A DNA stretch of 6,322 bases from Clostridiales bacterium (GTDB taxonomy: Bacteria > Bacillota > Clostridia > Christensenellales > Christensenellaceae), in the NCBI GenBank assembly GCA_003343685.1, contig QAKS01000106.1:1-6322 (forward strand), read 5' to 3'. This document shows positions 6,193-6,322 of the stretch, one piece after another; position 1 is the first letter of the stretch, and every line of letters begins with the position of its first letter. The position numbers and the translations under genes are program-made. The notes under the pieces are model-generated. The model worked only from the letters and a program-made list of their open reading frames with translations. It was not told the origin of the DNA and did no database searches.

Positions 6193-6322
6193 TTAGATAG
6201 TAAATACAGGTGCCTCACCGCGCCCGATACGCTGTGAATTCTCCAAACACAGCTTATAGCCGCGGTAATAGTTATCATAGGTAGCCGCACCGACATGAGG
6301 CGTCACGATAAGGTTGGGCAGA
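6193..6322 (-). CDS. C-terminal fragment of a D-isomer-specific 2-hydroxyacid dehydrogenase
   Basis: Only the last 42 codons are inside the window; the gene continues past the right edge, and the stop is TAA at 6193-6195. The visible peptide starts LPNLIVTPHVGAATYDNY. The NLIVTPHVGAAT segment is the conserved C-terminal motif of the family that includes phosphoglycerate, glycerate, lactate and formate dehydrogenases. The histidine in TPH (bases 6295-6297) is the expected catalytic acid/base. The tail after it (about 30 residues, ending EAPVFTI) is short and typical, with no ACT regulatory domain, which argues against a long-form phosphoglycerate dehydrogenase. The reaction should be NAD(P)H-dependent interconversion of a 2-keto acid and a D-2-hydroxy acid in the cytoplasm. 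The substrate cannot be read from this fragment. The gene converges on the DUF2935 gene. Confidence 0.85.
   Translation of the reverse strand, partial: LPNLIVTPHVGAATYDNYYRGYKLCLENSQRIGRGEAPVFTI

Noticed and set aside
6024..6296. Minus-strand open frame of 90 codons
   Set aside because: It overlaps the dehydrogenase fragment out of frame and runs through the terminator and hairpin cluster. The dehydrogenase frame carries a real catalytic motif.

Overview
The window looks like a stretch of a moderately GC-rich Bacillota (Clostridia-type) chromosome. The evidence is the gene families (a DUF2935 protein, a DUF368 membrane protein, a DeoR/GlpR regulator), strong GGGAGG-type ribosome binding sites close to the starts, and intrinsic terminators after the operons. 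I cannot name the species. I see no phage, transposon, CRISPR, tRNA or rRNA sequence.

Layout. (1) Positions 1-2966, plus strand: a divalent-anion:Na+ symporter-like (DASS/SLC13) permease whose 5' end may lie outside the window. It is followed 14 bases later by an acyl-CoA synthetase-like adenylate-forming enzyme. The pair ends at a perfect 19-bp terminator hairpin (2978-3024). (2) Positions 3061-3936, plus strand: a DeoR/GlpR-type regulator with its own TTGCAG-N17-TATAAT promoter and a small palindrome at the predicted transcription start. (3) Positions 3974-4825, minus strand: a DUF368 membrane protein, a family linked to recycling of undecaprenyl phosphate. It converges on the regulator and is driven by a near-consensus promoter (TTGACA-N17-TATCAT). 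(4) Positions 5091-5990, plus strand: a DUF2935 protein, a duplicated ferritin-like helical bundle, transcribed divergently from the DUF368 gene behind a leader rich in dyads. (5) Positions 5991-6192: a hairpin-dense convergent intergenic region with terminators for both strands. (6) Positions 6193-6322, minus strand: the last 42 codons of a D-2-hydroxyacid dehydrogenase, entering from beyond the right edge.

How the genes may work together. The permease and the ligase form a plausible unit that imports an organic anion and activates it to its CoA thioester. The DeoR-type protein next to it is the obvious candidate regulator, because this family usually senses a small metabolite, often a phosphorylated one. 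The substrate cannot be read from the sequence. The DUF368, DUF2935 and dehydrogenase genes look like separate transcription units with no clear link to that module. I did not find convincing evidence of a new biological system. The points most worth a second look are the divergent substrate motifs of the permease, the hairpin cluster at 6001-6184, and the symmetrical, cysteine-rich DUF2935 protein.
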